Origin: an uncultured Alphaproteobacteria bacterium
GTDB lineage: Bacteria > Pseudomonadota > Alphaproteobacteria > Rs-D84
Length of the DNA: 49,872 bases
Reading direction: 5' to 3'
Assembly (NCBI GenBank): GCA_944392595.1
Contig: CALXXD010000007.1
Coordinates: 1 to 49,872 of the forward strand
Part shown: piece by piece, positions 1-7,622 of the stretch
How positions within the stretch are numbered: position 1 is the stretch's first letter
Layout: each line of letters opens with the position of its first letter
The notes under the pieces: generated by a model
Database searches by the model: none
What the model saw: the letters and a program-made list of their open reading frames with translations, nothing else
Told to the model about the DNA's origin: nothing
Translations under genes and position numbers: made by a program

Positions 1-47
1 TTCCAGTGGGGCAACCCATCAGGGTTCAAATCCCTGTACGCCCACCA
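1..47 (+). tRNA. tRNA-Leu (UAG), 3' part only
   Basis: The window opens inside a tRNA-Leu. Visible are the 3' side of the anticodon stem (TTCCAG), a long variable arm (GGG/CCC hairpin), the T arm with TTCAAAT, the acceptor strand TACGCCC and an encoded CCA. The anticodon is outside the window; UAG is inferred from the related copies at 85-176 and 183-254, which both carry the loop TTTAGG. This copy looks the most normal of the three. Confidence 0.75.
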
Positions 48-84
48 AAATTCACGACAGAAAACCGGCGACACGAAGTGGAAC

Positions 85-176
85 GCGAGCGTAGCGCAGC
101 GGTCAAACTGGCAGACGCGCTGGATTTAGGCGCCACGGGGAAACCCGTCAGGGTTCAAATCCCTGTACCCGCACCA
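85..176 (+). pseudogene. chimeric or degenerate tRNA-Leu(UAG)-like gene
   Basis: The region has a leucine-type D arm, the loop TTTAGG (anticodon UAG at 127-129), a variable-arm hairpin ACGGG-GAAA-CCCGT, a T arm with TTCAAAT and an encoded CCA. It is abnormal: the 5' acceptor GCGAGCG pairs only about 5 of 7 positions with TACCCGC, the D region is about 7 bases too long, and the anticodon stem is broken because the 3' strand TTCCAG of the neighbour is replaced by CGCCAC. The 5' end looks borrowed from another tRNA. It may be a decayed or recombined copy; whether it is processed cannot be told. Confidence 0.6.
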
Positions 177-182
177 AATATT

Positions 183-254
183 AAACTGGCAGACGCGCTG
201 GATTTAGGCGCCACGGGGAAACCCATCAGGGTTCAAATCCCTGTACGCCCACCA
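183..254 (+). pseudogene. 5'-truncated tRNA-Leu(UAG) copy
   Basis: This repeats 107-176 almost base for base from AAACTGGCAG through the anticodon loop and variable arm, but has no 5' acceptor strand or complete D arm, so it cannot fold into a tRNA. Its 3' end (TACGCCCACCA) matches the copy at 1-47, not the middle copy, which suggests unequal recombination between neighbouring tRNA-Leu genes. Confidence 0.65.
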
Positions 255-287
255 AAATTCACGACAGAAAACCGGCGACACGAACAA

Positions 288-407
288 TCAATATACTGGA
301 TAATCGCGCGGATAATTCGGATTTGGTATGTCCAGGTCTGATTTCACGCCACATGCCGCGGTCGCCAAAGATAAAATCAGCAAAAATCCCAAAAATATTT
401 TTTTCAT
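288..407 (-). CDS. LptM/YifL-like small lipoprotein
   Basis: A 39-residue reading frame starts MKKIFLGFLL, runs through a hydrophobic signal and ends the signal with the lipobox LATAAC, so the mature protein would be a lipopeptide of about 20 residues starting CGVKSDLDIP and rich in Pro and Tyr. Size, the lipidated Cys followed by Gly-x-K and the Pro-rich tail fit the LptM (formerly YifL) family, which assists maturation of the LptD lipopolysaccharide translocon at the outer membrane. The assignment rests on pattern, not alignment. It is convergent with the tRNA-Leu repeats. Confidence 0.65.
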   Translation of the reverse strand: MKKIFLGFLLILSLATAACGVKSDLDIPNPNYPRDYPVY

Positions 408-467
408 AAGGGTATTATACCCCGCGCACCCCCCAAAAGTCAAATCCTCACGAGTAACCCCGCCACT

Positions 468-718
468 GTCGTTTCACTCCCTCGCGATGACAAAAGGGAT
501 TAAGTAACTAATTCCGCACTCTCTTACCACCCCGTCCCAACCACCCACGCGACACGTCGCGCGGGGCCCGGTATCGTGCCACCCCTCCAATGGAGGGGAA
601 CTTTGCCTGCAACGGGAACGCACCAATGCCCACCGCACCCTGTGTGTGTGGGGGGTGTCGCGCAAAGCGCGACGGGGGGTGGGGTAATACGAGCAACAAG
701 TCACGAGCAACCAGTAAC
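468..718. repeat. interspersed intergenic repeat, copy A (downstream of gap)
   Basis: The gap between the lipopeptide gene and gap has no credible gene. It holds GTCGTTTCACTCCCTCGCG (468-486), found again at 10221-10239, and a longer block from CTCTCTTACCACCCCG through CCAATGGAGGGGAACTTTGC to ACCAGTAACTAAAACGGGG, found again at about 10580-10810. The block is GC-rich and full of short inverted repeats (CCCCTCC/GGAGGGG, GTCGCGC/GCGCGAC). Both copies sit just past the terminator of a minus-strand housekeeping gene. Confidence 0.75.
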
Positions 719-744
719 TAAAACGGGGCGTGCGCCCCGTTTTT
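719..744 (-). terminator. intrinsic terminator of gap
   Basis: On the minus strand an ACGGGGCG/CGCCCCGT stem with a 2-base loop is followed by TTTTAG directly after the gap stop codon. Confidence 0.85.
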
Positions 745-1741
745 ATATCAGTTTCCCCATTGCAACGGCTGTATCGCACATGCGGTTTGAAAATCCCCAT
801 TCGTTATCATACCACGCCGTCACATGTACCAATTTTTCGCCCAACACTTTGGTCTGAGATGCGTCAAATATTGAACTGTGCGCGTCGCCTGTAAAATCGA
901 CCGAAACCATAGGTGTGTCGATGTACCCAAATGTTTCCGATGTTGCCGCACGCATAGCATCATTCACCGCCTCAACGGTTGCTGCGCGTGACAGATTCGC
1001 CACCAATTCCACGACAGACACATCGGGCGTAGGCACACGAATGGCCATGCCGTCCAATTTACCCGCCAAATTCGGCAACACCAAGCCAATTGCCTTGGCG
1101 GCACCGGTGCTGGTTGGAATCATAGACATCGCAGCCGCCCGCGCGCGCCGAAAATCTTTGTGATTTTTATCCAATAATTGTTGGTCGCCGGTATATGAAT
1201 GCACAGTCGTCATCCAGCCTGATTCAATGCCGAACACTTCGTCCAACACGCGCGCCACAGGGGCTAAGCAATTTGTTGTGCATGACGCATTTGATACAAT
1301 TAAATCGTTGGCGGTCAAAGTATCTTGATTAACGCCAAACACGATTGTTTTATCCGCCCCCGCAGACGGCGCAGAAACCAACACGCGCCGCGCCCCGCAA
1401 TCCAGATGCACGCGTGCTTTGTCCGCGCTGGTAAATATCCCGGTGCATTCCATAACGACGTCTATGTTCAAATCACGCCAAGGCAATTTTGACGGGTCGC
1501 GTTCTGACAAACATTTGATTTTCTGATTACCCGCGATTATATATTCGCCATCCAATTTCACGTCCATCGGCAATTTGCGATGCACAGAATCATATTGTAG
1601 TAAATAAGCGTTCTGCTCGGCCGGGGCCAAATCATTAACCGCCACAAATTCAATGTCGTCGCGCCCAGACACCAAAGCCGCACGTAAAACCAAGCGGCCA
1701 ATGCGACCGAATCCATTTATTGCAACACGTATTTTTGACAT
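743..1741 (-). CDS. gap: glyceraldehyde-3-phosphate dehydrogenase
   Basis: The 332-residue protein catalyses the NAD-dependent oxidation and phosphorylation of glyceraldehyde-3-phosphate in cytosolic glycolysis. The N-terminal Rossmann motif INGFGRIGR is at residues 8-16, and the active-site segment SNASCTTNC with the catalytic cysteine is near residue 153; the C terminus has the usual WYDNEWGFSNRM. Length is normal. An AAAGGA-type ribosome binding site lies upstream of the ATG at 1741. It is a single transcription unit, with its own terminator and the GC-rich repeat behind it. Confidence 0.97.
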   Translation of the reverse strand: MSKIRVAINGFGRIGRLVLRAALVSGRDDIEFVAVNDLAPAEQNAYLLQYDSVHRKLPMDVKLDGEYIIAGNQKIKCLSERDPSKLPWRDLNIDVVMECTGIFTSADKARVHLDCGARRVLVSAPSAGADKTIVFGVNQDTLTANDLIVSNASCTTNCLAPVARVLDEVFGIESGWMTTVHSYTGDQQLLDKNHKDFRRARAAAMSMIPTSTGAAKAIGLVLPNLAGKLDGMAIRVPTPDVSVVELVANLSRAATVEAVNDAMRAATSETFGYIDTPMVSVDFTGDAHSSIFDASQTKVLGEKLVHVTAWYDNEWGFSNRMCDTAVAMGKLI

Positions 1742-1872
1742 TTTTATTCCTTTCCTTTGTTATTTAATTACTTCGCGGGTATTTTATCATCCATACGCCA
1801 CGGTGCAAAGCGAAAAATTAAAACGGACAGGTTCTTGAAAATCGGTATTTTCGCGTATATAATACGCCCAAG

Positions 1873-2736
1873 ATGACAGAAAAACACACATCTTATATAA
1901 TCACAGGTCCGACCGCGTCGGGCAAGTCTGGCTATGCACACCAATTGGCAAAGCAGGTCGGCGGTGTGATTATTAACTGTGACAGTGTTCAAATATATCG
2001 CGGAATTGAAAATATTTCTGCAAGTCCATTCGCGGGCCATAAAATAACTGAAAAAATCGACGGTGTGCCATACAGGCTATTTTCGATTTTACCATTGGAT
2101 AAACAAATCAGTGTGGCGGATTATTTGGCGTTGGCGCGCGCCGAATATGATGCGGCAATCGCGTCGGGGCGCACGCCGATATTTGTTGGCGGAACGGGCT
2201 ATTATGTGAATGCGATAACGGACGGGATTTCGCCCATGCCGGAAATAACAGATGAAAATCGTCGCCGTGCGCGTGAAATGGTGGCGAACGATTTGGACGG
2301 GGCGCGCAAAATGTTGCCGCCTGAATTTACTGCAACCGATCCACAGCGTGTTGCCCGCGCAATCGAGGTGTTTTTACAAACGTCTCGTCATATAACCGAA
2401 TGGCAAAAATTGCCACGCAGTGGCGCAATTACCCCAACACCATATAAAATTTTGATAAACCCGGATATGGATGAATTGCGCCCGCGAATTGCGTCGCGCA
2501 TACCGCGGATGTTGGCGGGTGGTGCCGCGACCGAGGCTGCATCCATCATCGATTTTGATTGGTCGCAATCGCGTGCGATTGGTGCGGACCAGTTGTGTGC
2601 ATATATCCGCGGCGAAATTTCGCGCGAAGAATGTATCGCAAAATGGACAACAAAAACAAACCAGTATGCAAAAAGACAGCGAACTTGGTTTCGTACCCAG
2701 TTCGCCGCCGACGAGGTTATAAATCACGCAGTTTAA
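1873..2736 (+). CDS. miaA: tRNA dimethylallyltransferase
   Basis: MiaA adds a dimethylallyl group to A37 of tRNAs reading UNN codons. The P-loop GPTASGKS is at about residues 12-19, followed by DSVQIYRG and the substrate-binding VGGTGYYV near residue 103. At 287 residues it is slightly shorter than the usual 300-310, mainly at the C terminus. Its stop abuts the stop of the convergent gene at 2737. Upstream, gap is divergent and the two share a roughly 130-base promoter region. Confidence 0.95.
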   Translation: MTEKHTSYIITGPTASGKSGYAHQLAKQVGGVIINCDSVQIYRGIENISASPFAGHKITEKIDGVPYRLFSILPLDKQISVADYLALARAEYDAAIASGRTPIFVGGTGYYVNAITDGISPMPEITDENRRRAREMVANDLDGARKMLPPEFTATDPQRVARAIEVFLQTSRHITEWQKLPRSGAITPTPYKILINPDMDELRPRIASRIPRMLAGGAATEAASIIDFDWSQSRAIGADQLCAYIRGEISREECIAKWTTKTNQYAKRQRTWFRTQFAADEVINHAV

Positions 2737-3291
2737 TTATTGCCGATGCTGGTTGCGACCGCGCATTTTTATATAGTGTTGTTGAGCCTCGGTAAAATTT
2801 TTAATTTGTTCGTTTATATCGACTTGGCCGATGCGTTTTCTGACCCTTTTTTGTTGCGGTTCTGCCTGTTGCATTTGATTTAATTTTTTTTCACGTGCCT
2901 GATTTTGTTCCTGAACCTTGGCCATCAGATAACGTACGTGTTTGGATTTTTCAAACAATTCTGACCTTAACGCCACCGCGGCCAGATGACGAGTTCTGAA
3001 TTTGTTGCTGTGAACCGTATATCCAGACAGGTAATCAGCCATACCAACTGTTAATTTTTCAATAAATTTCAGTTGTTTTGGTTTTACGTTAATAAAAATG
3101 AATTGTTTTGTTTTCTCTATCAAAATTTGTTCGATTTTTTCATCATACGGAATAATGTCGCGCCATTTGTCGCCAAATGTATCTGCATTTGCATAACTGT
3201 CAGGCGACAGTTTAACTGCCTCGCAAGTAATATGTTGTTTGAATTCGCAAAACAAATGTACGGCTTTGGCGCGTTCTTGTTCTTTGTTCAT
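2737..3291 (-). CDS. conserved hypothetical protein, paralogue of 3315-3914
   Basis: I recognise no family. The 184-residue protein is soluble and charged, with a Gln/Lys/Arg-rich, probably helical C-terminal third (residues 125-184). It shares a pattern with the next gene upstream: FGDKWRDIIPYDEKIEQIL here against LGDSWRDNILYSPDVEEFL there, then a hydrophobic stretch containing DYLSGYTV against SGYLAVFV, then a basic tail. The pair lie head to tail 23 bases apart and are probably one operon from a local duplication. Function unknown. Confidence 0.75.
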   Translation of the reverse strand: MNKEQERAKAVHLFCEFKQHITCEAVKLSPDSYANADTFGDKWRDIIPYDEKIEQILIEKTKQFIFINVKPKQLKFIEKLTVGMADYLSGYTVHSNKFRTRHLAAVALRSELFEKSKHVRYLMAKVQEQNQAREKKLNQMQQAEPQQKRVRKRIGQVDINEQIKNFTEAQQHYIKMRGRNQHRQ

Positions 3292-3314
3292 GAAATTGCT
3301 CTTTTGGTTTTTAA

Positions 3315-3914
3315 TTATCGCACGTTTGATTTCGCTTGGGCGATAAATGTGTTGATTTTATTTTCCGCATCAGATTTTTTGATATAAACACGCGGTCTTT
3401 TACGCGCCTGGATTTCCGCCAATTTTGCTTTGCGTGCGGCGGCTTCGGCCTGTTTGCGTTGAGTGTATTCACGATTTGCCTGTTTCCGGGCGACGGCGGC
3501 TTCATACTTTGCGCGGGCAGCCTCGTATTCTGATTTTTTTTGATTTATTATATGTTGAACGAAATCAGATTCGTCGAACAATAAATGCTTTAATTTTTTA
3601 CGCGCACGATTCAAACTGCCGGTATCAGGCGCCATTTGAACAAATACCGCCAAATAACCGGATATCATTTTAACCAACGCGCGAATTGCCCACAGATTGT
3701 CTGTATTGGTGTAAAGACGAATAAAAACCCGTGTTTCCAACACCAAGAATTCTTCTACATCCGGGCTGTACAGTATATTATCGCGCCATGAATCGCCAAG
3801 ATTTTCGGCATTTTGAAATGATGTCCCATACCGATCCAAAACTTTTTTCGTTATATACGGACGGTACTGGGCCATTATGCGTTCATTTTCAGCATATATT
3901 TCTTCTTGTGTCAT
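3315..3914 (-). CDS. conserved hypothetical protein, paralogue of 2737-3291
   Basis: A 199-residue protein with no family I can name. Residues 1-115 align by eye with its downstream neighbour around GDxWRDxIxY and xSGY. Residues 120-180 are Ala/Lys/Arg/Glu-rich with a heptad-like pattern, so a long basic helix is likely. A start near 3914 follows a GAGGGAATA ribosome binding site. It is the first gene of the two-gene unit. Confidence 0.75.
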   Translation of the reverse strand: MTQEEIYAENERIMAQYRPYITKKVLDRYGTSFQNAENLGDSWRDNILYSPDVEEFLVLETRVFIRLYTNTDNLWAIRALVKMISGYLAVFVQMAPDTGSLNRARKKLKHLLFDESDFVQHIINQKKSEYEAARAKYEAAVARKQANREYTQRKQAEAAARKAKLAEIQARKRPRVYIKKSDAENKINTFIAQAKSNVR

Positions 3915-3973
3915 ATTATTCCCTCAGGTTAATTTGACACTAACATAGTACAAAAATATAAATTTGTCAATAT

Positions 3974-4717
3974 TTATTTTTTTGAATCGCGCAATTTATA
4001 ATATTCCCACATTGCGATTGGGGCAATACCGGTCAGACGCATTTTATTGCGAACCCGATACAAACCGTAAAATTCGTCCCACAGCGATCCAAAATGCGCC
4101 CATTCCCAATCGATAATCCCTGTGATTTCCATGGTGTCGGGATTTACCAGGATATTGCTGCACATATCGCTATGAACCAGCCCGATGTCTGTTGATTGCT
4201 TTTTGGGGCGCAAATCAGATAACTCGGGCAATTCCGCGTTAAACAAAGCATATATAACCCGACCCAATGTTTCGCCAATTTCCTGGCGGTGCGGCATAAT
4301 TTTTTCCATCGGCAAATCCAGCATAATCCGCCCCGGGATGAATTCAGTCGCATATACGATATATCCGCCGACATTACATACATCTATGCGTGGAACGGCG
4401 ACGGGCACGATTGGTGCGATTGCGTCTGTGATTCTTTTTTCGTACATAAATTTTTTGGTTGCCGCGGCCGCATCATTTTGAAATTTTCGGACTTTGAATA
4501 CATATTTATTATCAACGATGAACGCCAAACTGCCGCCACCCTTGGCCAGGCGGAAATTTTTCCAATTCAAATCATGATAATGGTTACGTAACGCTACCAA
4601 TTTATCACGATACCCGAACAGTTTTTTATCACGAAACACACGACGCCATTTGCGAACCGGTATAAAACACGATAAAAACCAAAGTGTTTCAAAAAATTGT
4701 TTCCAAGGTGCTAACAT
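3974..4717 (-). CDS. APH/choline kinase-family phosphotransferase
   Basis: The 247-residue product carries the aminoglycoside phosphotransferase-type catalytic loop LVHSDMCSNILVN (His-x-Asp-x4-Asn, near residue 185) and the metal-binding IIDWEWA about 18 residues later. A kinase-like N lobe has KGGGSLAFIV and YVFKVRK (probable ATP-binding lysine). The true substrate is unknown; members phosphorylate small molecules, sugars or choline. I chose the ATG at 4717 (MLAPWKQ) because an in-frame upstream ATG at 4975 would run through the start of priA. It is divergent from priA. Confidence 0.75.
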   Translation of the reverse strand: MLAPWKQFFETLWFLSCFIPVRKWRRVFRDKKLFGYRDKLVALRNHYHDLNWKNFRLAKGGGSLAFIVDNKYVFKVRKFQNDAAAATKKFMYEKRITDAIAPIVPVAVPRIDVCNVGGYIVYATEFIPGRIMLDLPMEKIMPHRQEIGETLGRVIYALFNAELPELSDLRPKKQSTDIGLVHSDMCSNILVNPDTMEITGIIDWEWAHFGSLWDEFYGLYRVRNKMRLTGIAPIAMWEYYKLRDSKK

Positions 4718-4765
4718 GACACAAATAGTATTGAAAAAATCGAAAAAAACAAGTATTTTATAACC

Positions 4766-6970
4766 ATGTTCAAAACGGGTGACATTGTTAAAATCTTGAT
4801 ACCAAACGTCGTTAATTCGGGATACGATTACCGACTGACCGCGGATGCAGATTTGGGAACGTTTGTTCGCGTCAGTGTAATGAGGCGTCCGTATATTGGC
4901 GTTGTGTATGGCGTCGGGGACAGCAATTTGCCGCCTGAAAAAATCAAAAATACGATTGACGTTTTTCCCGAACATTTATCCGTCGCAGATTTACAGTGGA
5001 TAAAAAAAATGTCTGATTGGACGTTGATGACGCCGGGCGCGGTATTGCGCTTAATTATAAATGTGCCGGATGTTTTTTCGCCCCCACGTATGGAACAATT
5101 ATATACTTATAATCCAGACACAAAAATTCGTATGACGGACGCGCGTCAATCTGTGGCGGACGCATTTGCATCCAATGACAATGATGCAATGAGTGCGTCT
5201 GATATTCAAAACATTGCGCACGTCAGTGGCGCGGTTGTTCGTGGTATGATTTCGCGTGGGATTTTGATGCCAACAGCATCGCGACCGCGTATGACCGATT
5301 TTTCAAATTATGAATACACAGACAAATGTAATGTCACATTAAACGACGAACAAACCGCCGCCGCCCGGGAATTGGGCACCGCCATCCAACGCGGTGGATT
5401 TTCAGTATATTTATTGGACGGCATAACCGGCAGTGGCAAAACCCAGGTGTATTTTGACGCCGCATGGCGTGCATACAGCCGTGGCGAATCTGTTTTGCTG
5501 ATGATGCCTGAAATCGCATTAACTGCGCAATTTATGTCGCGGTATGAAAAGCGTTTCGGCGCCCCCCCCGTTGTATGGCACAGTAATTTAACCGCTGCGC
5601 GCCGGCGCGAGATTTGGCGCGGTGTGTTAAACGGCAAAATCCGTATGGTTGTTGGCACGCGCAGTGCGTTGTTTTTACCGTGGCAAAATTTGGGTCTGAT
5701 TGTTGTTGATGAAGAACACGATACGTCGTACAAGCAAGAAGATATGGGAAATTACCACGCGCGTGATATGGCGGTTCTGCGTGCAAAAATCGCCGGATTC
5801 CCAGTTGTGTTGGCCAGTGCCACCCCATCGGCCGAAACGCTGCAAAATGTATCTGATGGGAAATATAAAGTTTTGAAATTAACGTCGCGCTTTGGCGGTG
5901 CCACTTTGCCGACAATCGAAACAATAGATTTACGCGAACATCGCCCCGAACAATATAAATTATCCGACGATGCAGATGCGACGCCCATGGCGGGGTATTT
6001 GTCGCCTATTTTATGTGAAGCGATGCGCGAAACATTGGCGGCGGGCCATCAAATAATGCTGTTTATAAATCGGCGTGGTTTTGCCCCAATTGTCCAGTGT
6101 CGTAAATGTGGTTGGGTTGCCCAGTGCCCCGATTGCAGTGTTGGAATGACATATCATAAACAGATTGGCAAATTGTTGTGCCACATGTGCGGTCGCACTA
6201 TGACGGTTCCGCAAAAGTGCCCTGATTGTGGTAACGATGTATCATATCGTGGTGCGGGGCTGGAAAAAATCCAGGAAGAGGTCGCCATAAAATTCCCCAC
6301 GGCACGTACCGCATTGGTGTCCAGTGACACAATTATGTCGCGCCAGGCATTGGAACGTATTGTGCATAAAATGGAATCGGGCGAAATTGACATAGTAATC
6401 GGTACTCAAATTTTGGCCAAAGGTCACCATTTCCCGAACTTAACCTTGGTCGGTGTGGTTGATGCAGATATGGGGTTATTCGGCACAGATTTTCGCGCGG
6501 CCGAGCATACTTTCCAGCAATTATTCCAGGTCGCCGGTCGGGCGGGGCGGGGCGATGCGCCGGGGCGGGTGCTGTTACAGACGTATCAACCAACGCACCC
6601 GGTACTGTGTGCGATTTGTGACGGTAATCGCGATGCGTTTATGGCGGCGGATATGGCGGCGCGGCGCGCTGCAAAAATGCCACCGTATGGGCAATTGGTC
6701 GCGTTGGTAATCGAATCAAACAAAGAATCTGTATTAAAAAAATTTTGCGATGCACTGGCGGCGGCCGTACCAAATGCGGCGGGGGTGAAATTTATGGGAC
6801 CGATTGCGGCGCAAATATATCAGATACGTAACTGGTATCGCATGCGTTTTTTGGTTGCGGGTGATGCGCGTGCTTTGTTACAACCGATTGTGGCGCATTG
6901 GTTGTCGTGTGTTCGTGTGCCTGCAAATGTTCGCATAAAAATAGATGTCAATCCCCAGAATTTTATGTAA
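4766..6970 (+). CDS. priA: primosomal protein N', replication restart helicase
   Basis: PriA is the 3'-5' DNA helicase that reloads the replisome at stalled forks. The 734-residue product has an N-terminal DNA-binding region, Walker A GITGSGKT near residue 220, the DEEH box near 316 and LASATPSAET. A zinc-binding insertion has four Cys pairs (CRKCGW, CPDC, CHMCG, CPDCG) at about residues 445-490, followed by the second helicase lobe with VAGRAGRG. Length and order are standard. No strong ribosome binding site precedes the ATG. Confidence 0.96.
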   Translation: MFKTGDIVKILIPNVVNSGYDYRLTADADLGTFVRVSVMRRPYIGVVYGVGDSNLPPEKIKNTIDVFPEHLSVADLQWIKKMSDWTLMTPGAVLRLIINVPDVFSPPRMEQLYTYNPDTKIRMTDARQSVADAFASNDNDAMSASDIQNIAHVSGAVVRGMISRGILMPTASRPRMTDFSNYEYTDKCNVTLNDEQTAAARELGTAIQRGGFSVYLLDGITGSGKTQVYFDAAWRAYSRGESVLLMMPEIALTAQFMSRYEKRFGAPPVVWHSNLTAARRREIWRGVLNGKIRMVVGTRSALFLPWQNLGLIVVDEEHDTSYKQEDMGNYHARDMAVLRAKIAGFPVVLASATPSAETLQNVSDGKYKVLKLTSRFGGATLPTIETIDLREHRPEQYKLSDDADATPMAGYLSPILCEAMRETLAAGHQIMLFINRRGFAPIVQCRKCGWVAQCPDCSVGMTYHKQIGKLLCHMCGRTMTVPQKCPDCGNDVSYRGAGLEKIQEEVAIKFPTARTALVSSDTIMSRQALERIVHKMESGEIDIVIGTQILAKGHHFPNLTLVGVVDADMGLFGTDFRAAEHTFQQLFQVAGRAGRGDAPGRVLLQTYQPTHPVLCAICDGNRDAFMAADMAARRAAKMPPYGQLVALVIESNKESVLKKFCDALAAAVPNAAGVKFMGPIAAQIYQIRNWYRMRFLVAGDARALLQPIVAHWLSCVRVPANVRIKIDVNPQNFM

Positions 6971-7035
6971 ATCGCGTCACTTGAAAATACATGCGTTTTG
7001 TAATATAATTCAAACATAAACCAAGGGGGAAAATT

Positions 7036-7353
7036 ATGGATGTAATCTTTGCTTTTCTGATGTTGTTTTGTTTGGTAACTGTGTGTGTTGCGGTATTGGC
7101 AATACCAATTATGATTGCAAATGCGCGCGGCGTATCCGGTGGCGAAAGAACGGCGATTATAATATTATCTGTGCTGGGCGTATTTTTTGGCCTGACATGG
7201 TTTGTTGCGTTGCTGATGTCGCTTTTGTGCCGGGGCACTTATGTTGTGGGCGACGAACTGGATAAATTGGAAAAATTGTCCAAATTGTATAAAGACAAAG
7301 TAATTTCCAAATCAGAATACGAAAGTATGAAATCTAAATTATTACATGATTAA
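7036..7353 (+). CDS. small membrane protein with C-terminal SHOCT-like segment
   Basis: A 105-residue protein with two hydrophobic segments (about residues 2-25 and 37-63), then a short acidic/basic linker and a C-terminal LYKDKVISKSEYESMKSKLL, which fits the SHOCT domain pattern (short helical oligomerisation domain). Role unknown. AAGGGGGA lies 7 bases before the ATG and a terminator follows at once, so it is monocistronic. Confidence 0.75.
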   Translation: MDVIFAFLMLFCLVTVCVAVLAIPIMIANARGVSGGERTAIIILSVLGVFFGLTWFVALLMSLLCRGTYVVGDELDKLEKLSKLYKDKVISKSEYESMKSKLLHD

Positions 7354-7357
7354 AAAT

Positions 7358-7377
7358 AACGCCCCATTTGGGGCGTT
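7358..7377. terminator. bidirectional intrinsic terminator
   Basis: AACGCCCC-ATTT-GGGGCGTT has T-runs on both sides (TTTATTTTTT on plus, TTTTTAATC on minus). It serves both convergent genes, at 7036-7353 and 7385-7591. Confidence 0.85.
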
Positions 7378-7384
7378 TATTTTT

Positions 7385-7591
7385 TTATCTGTGTTTTTGA
7401 CGGCGACGCGCACACAGTGCCGCGATACCGACAATAATATAATCCATCAAACCGCACTTGTTTAATAATTCCGCCTCGCGCTGTTCAGCTTGGCGCAGGC
7501 TTTCTTGTTCAAATTGTTGCATTTTTTTCACTGTTTCTGGGTTTTCCACACGTTTATCATTATCTGTGATATATAATGGTTCGTTCGGCAT
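7385..7591 (-). CDS. small hypothetical protein with C-terminal hydrophobic segment
   Basis: A 68-residue protein. Residues 1-45 are hydrophilic and helical with many Glu/Gln (EQESLRQAEQREAEL), followed by one short hydrophobic segment LMDYIIVGIAALCA and a basic tail RRRQKHR. An AAGGAG-type site precedes the ATG. It could be a tail-anchored inner-membrane protein. I recognise no family. Confidence 0.55.
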   Translation of the reverse strand: MPNEPLYITDNDKRVENPETVKKMQQFEQESLRQAEQREAELLNKCGLMDYIIVGIAALCARRRQKHR

Positions 7592-7622
7592 AATAAACTC
7601 CTTGGGTAAAATTTACAGGGTA

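Larger units (their letters stand above)
1..284. repeat. tandem direct repeat of tRNA-Leu plus spacer
   Basis: The spacer beginning AAATTCACGACAG and ending GACACGAA is present identically at 48-77 and 255-284, each directly after a tRNA CCA end. With the tRNA segments this makes a tandem duplication whose units differ by small deletions. It may be a real recombination product or an assembly artefact of similar tRNA genes. Confidence 0.7.

Noticed and set aside
474-857. Several frames of 60-110 residues in the 0.5-0.85 kb repeat
   Set aside because: Pro/Arg/Cys-rich translations of GC-rich palindromic repeats, no start signals; the similar frames at 10.47-10.9 kb are the same repeat.
4718-4975. 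N-terminal extension of the APH-family gene to 4975
   Set aside because: It would run over the first 210 bases of priA; family length fits the ATG at 4717.
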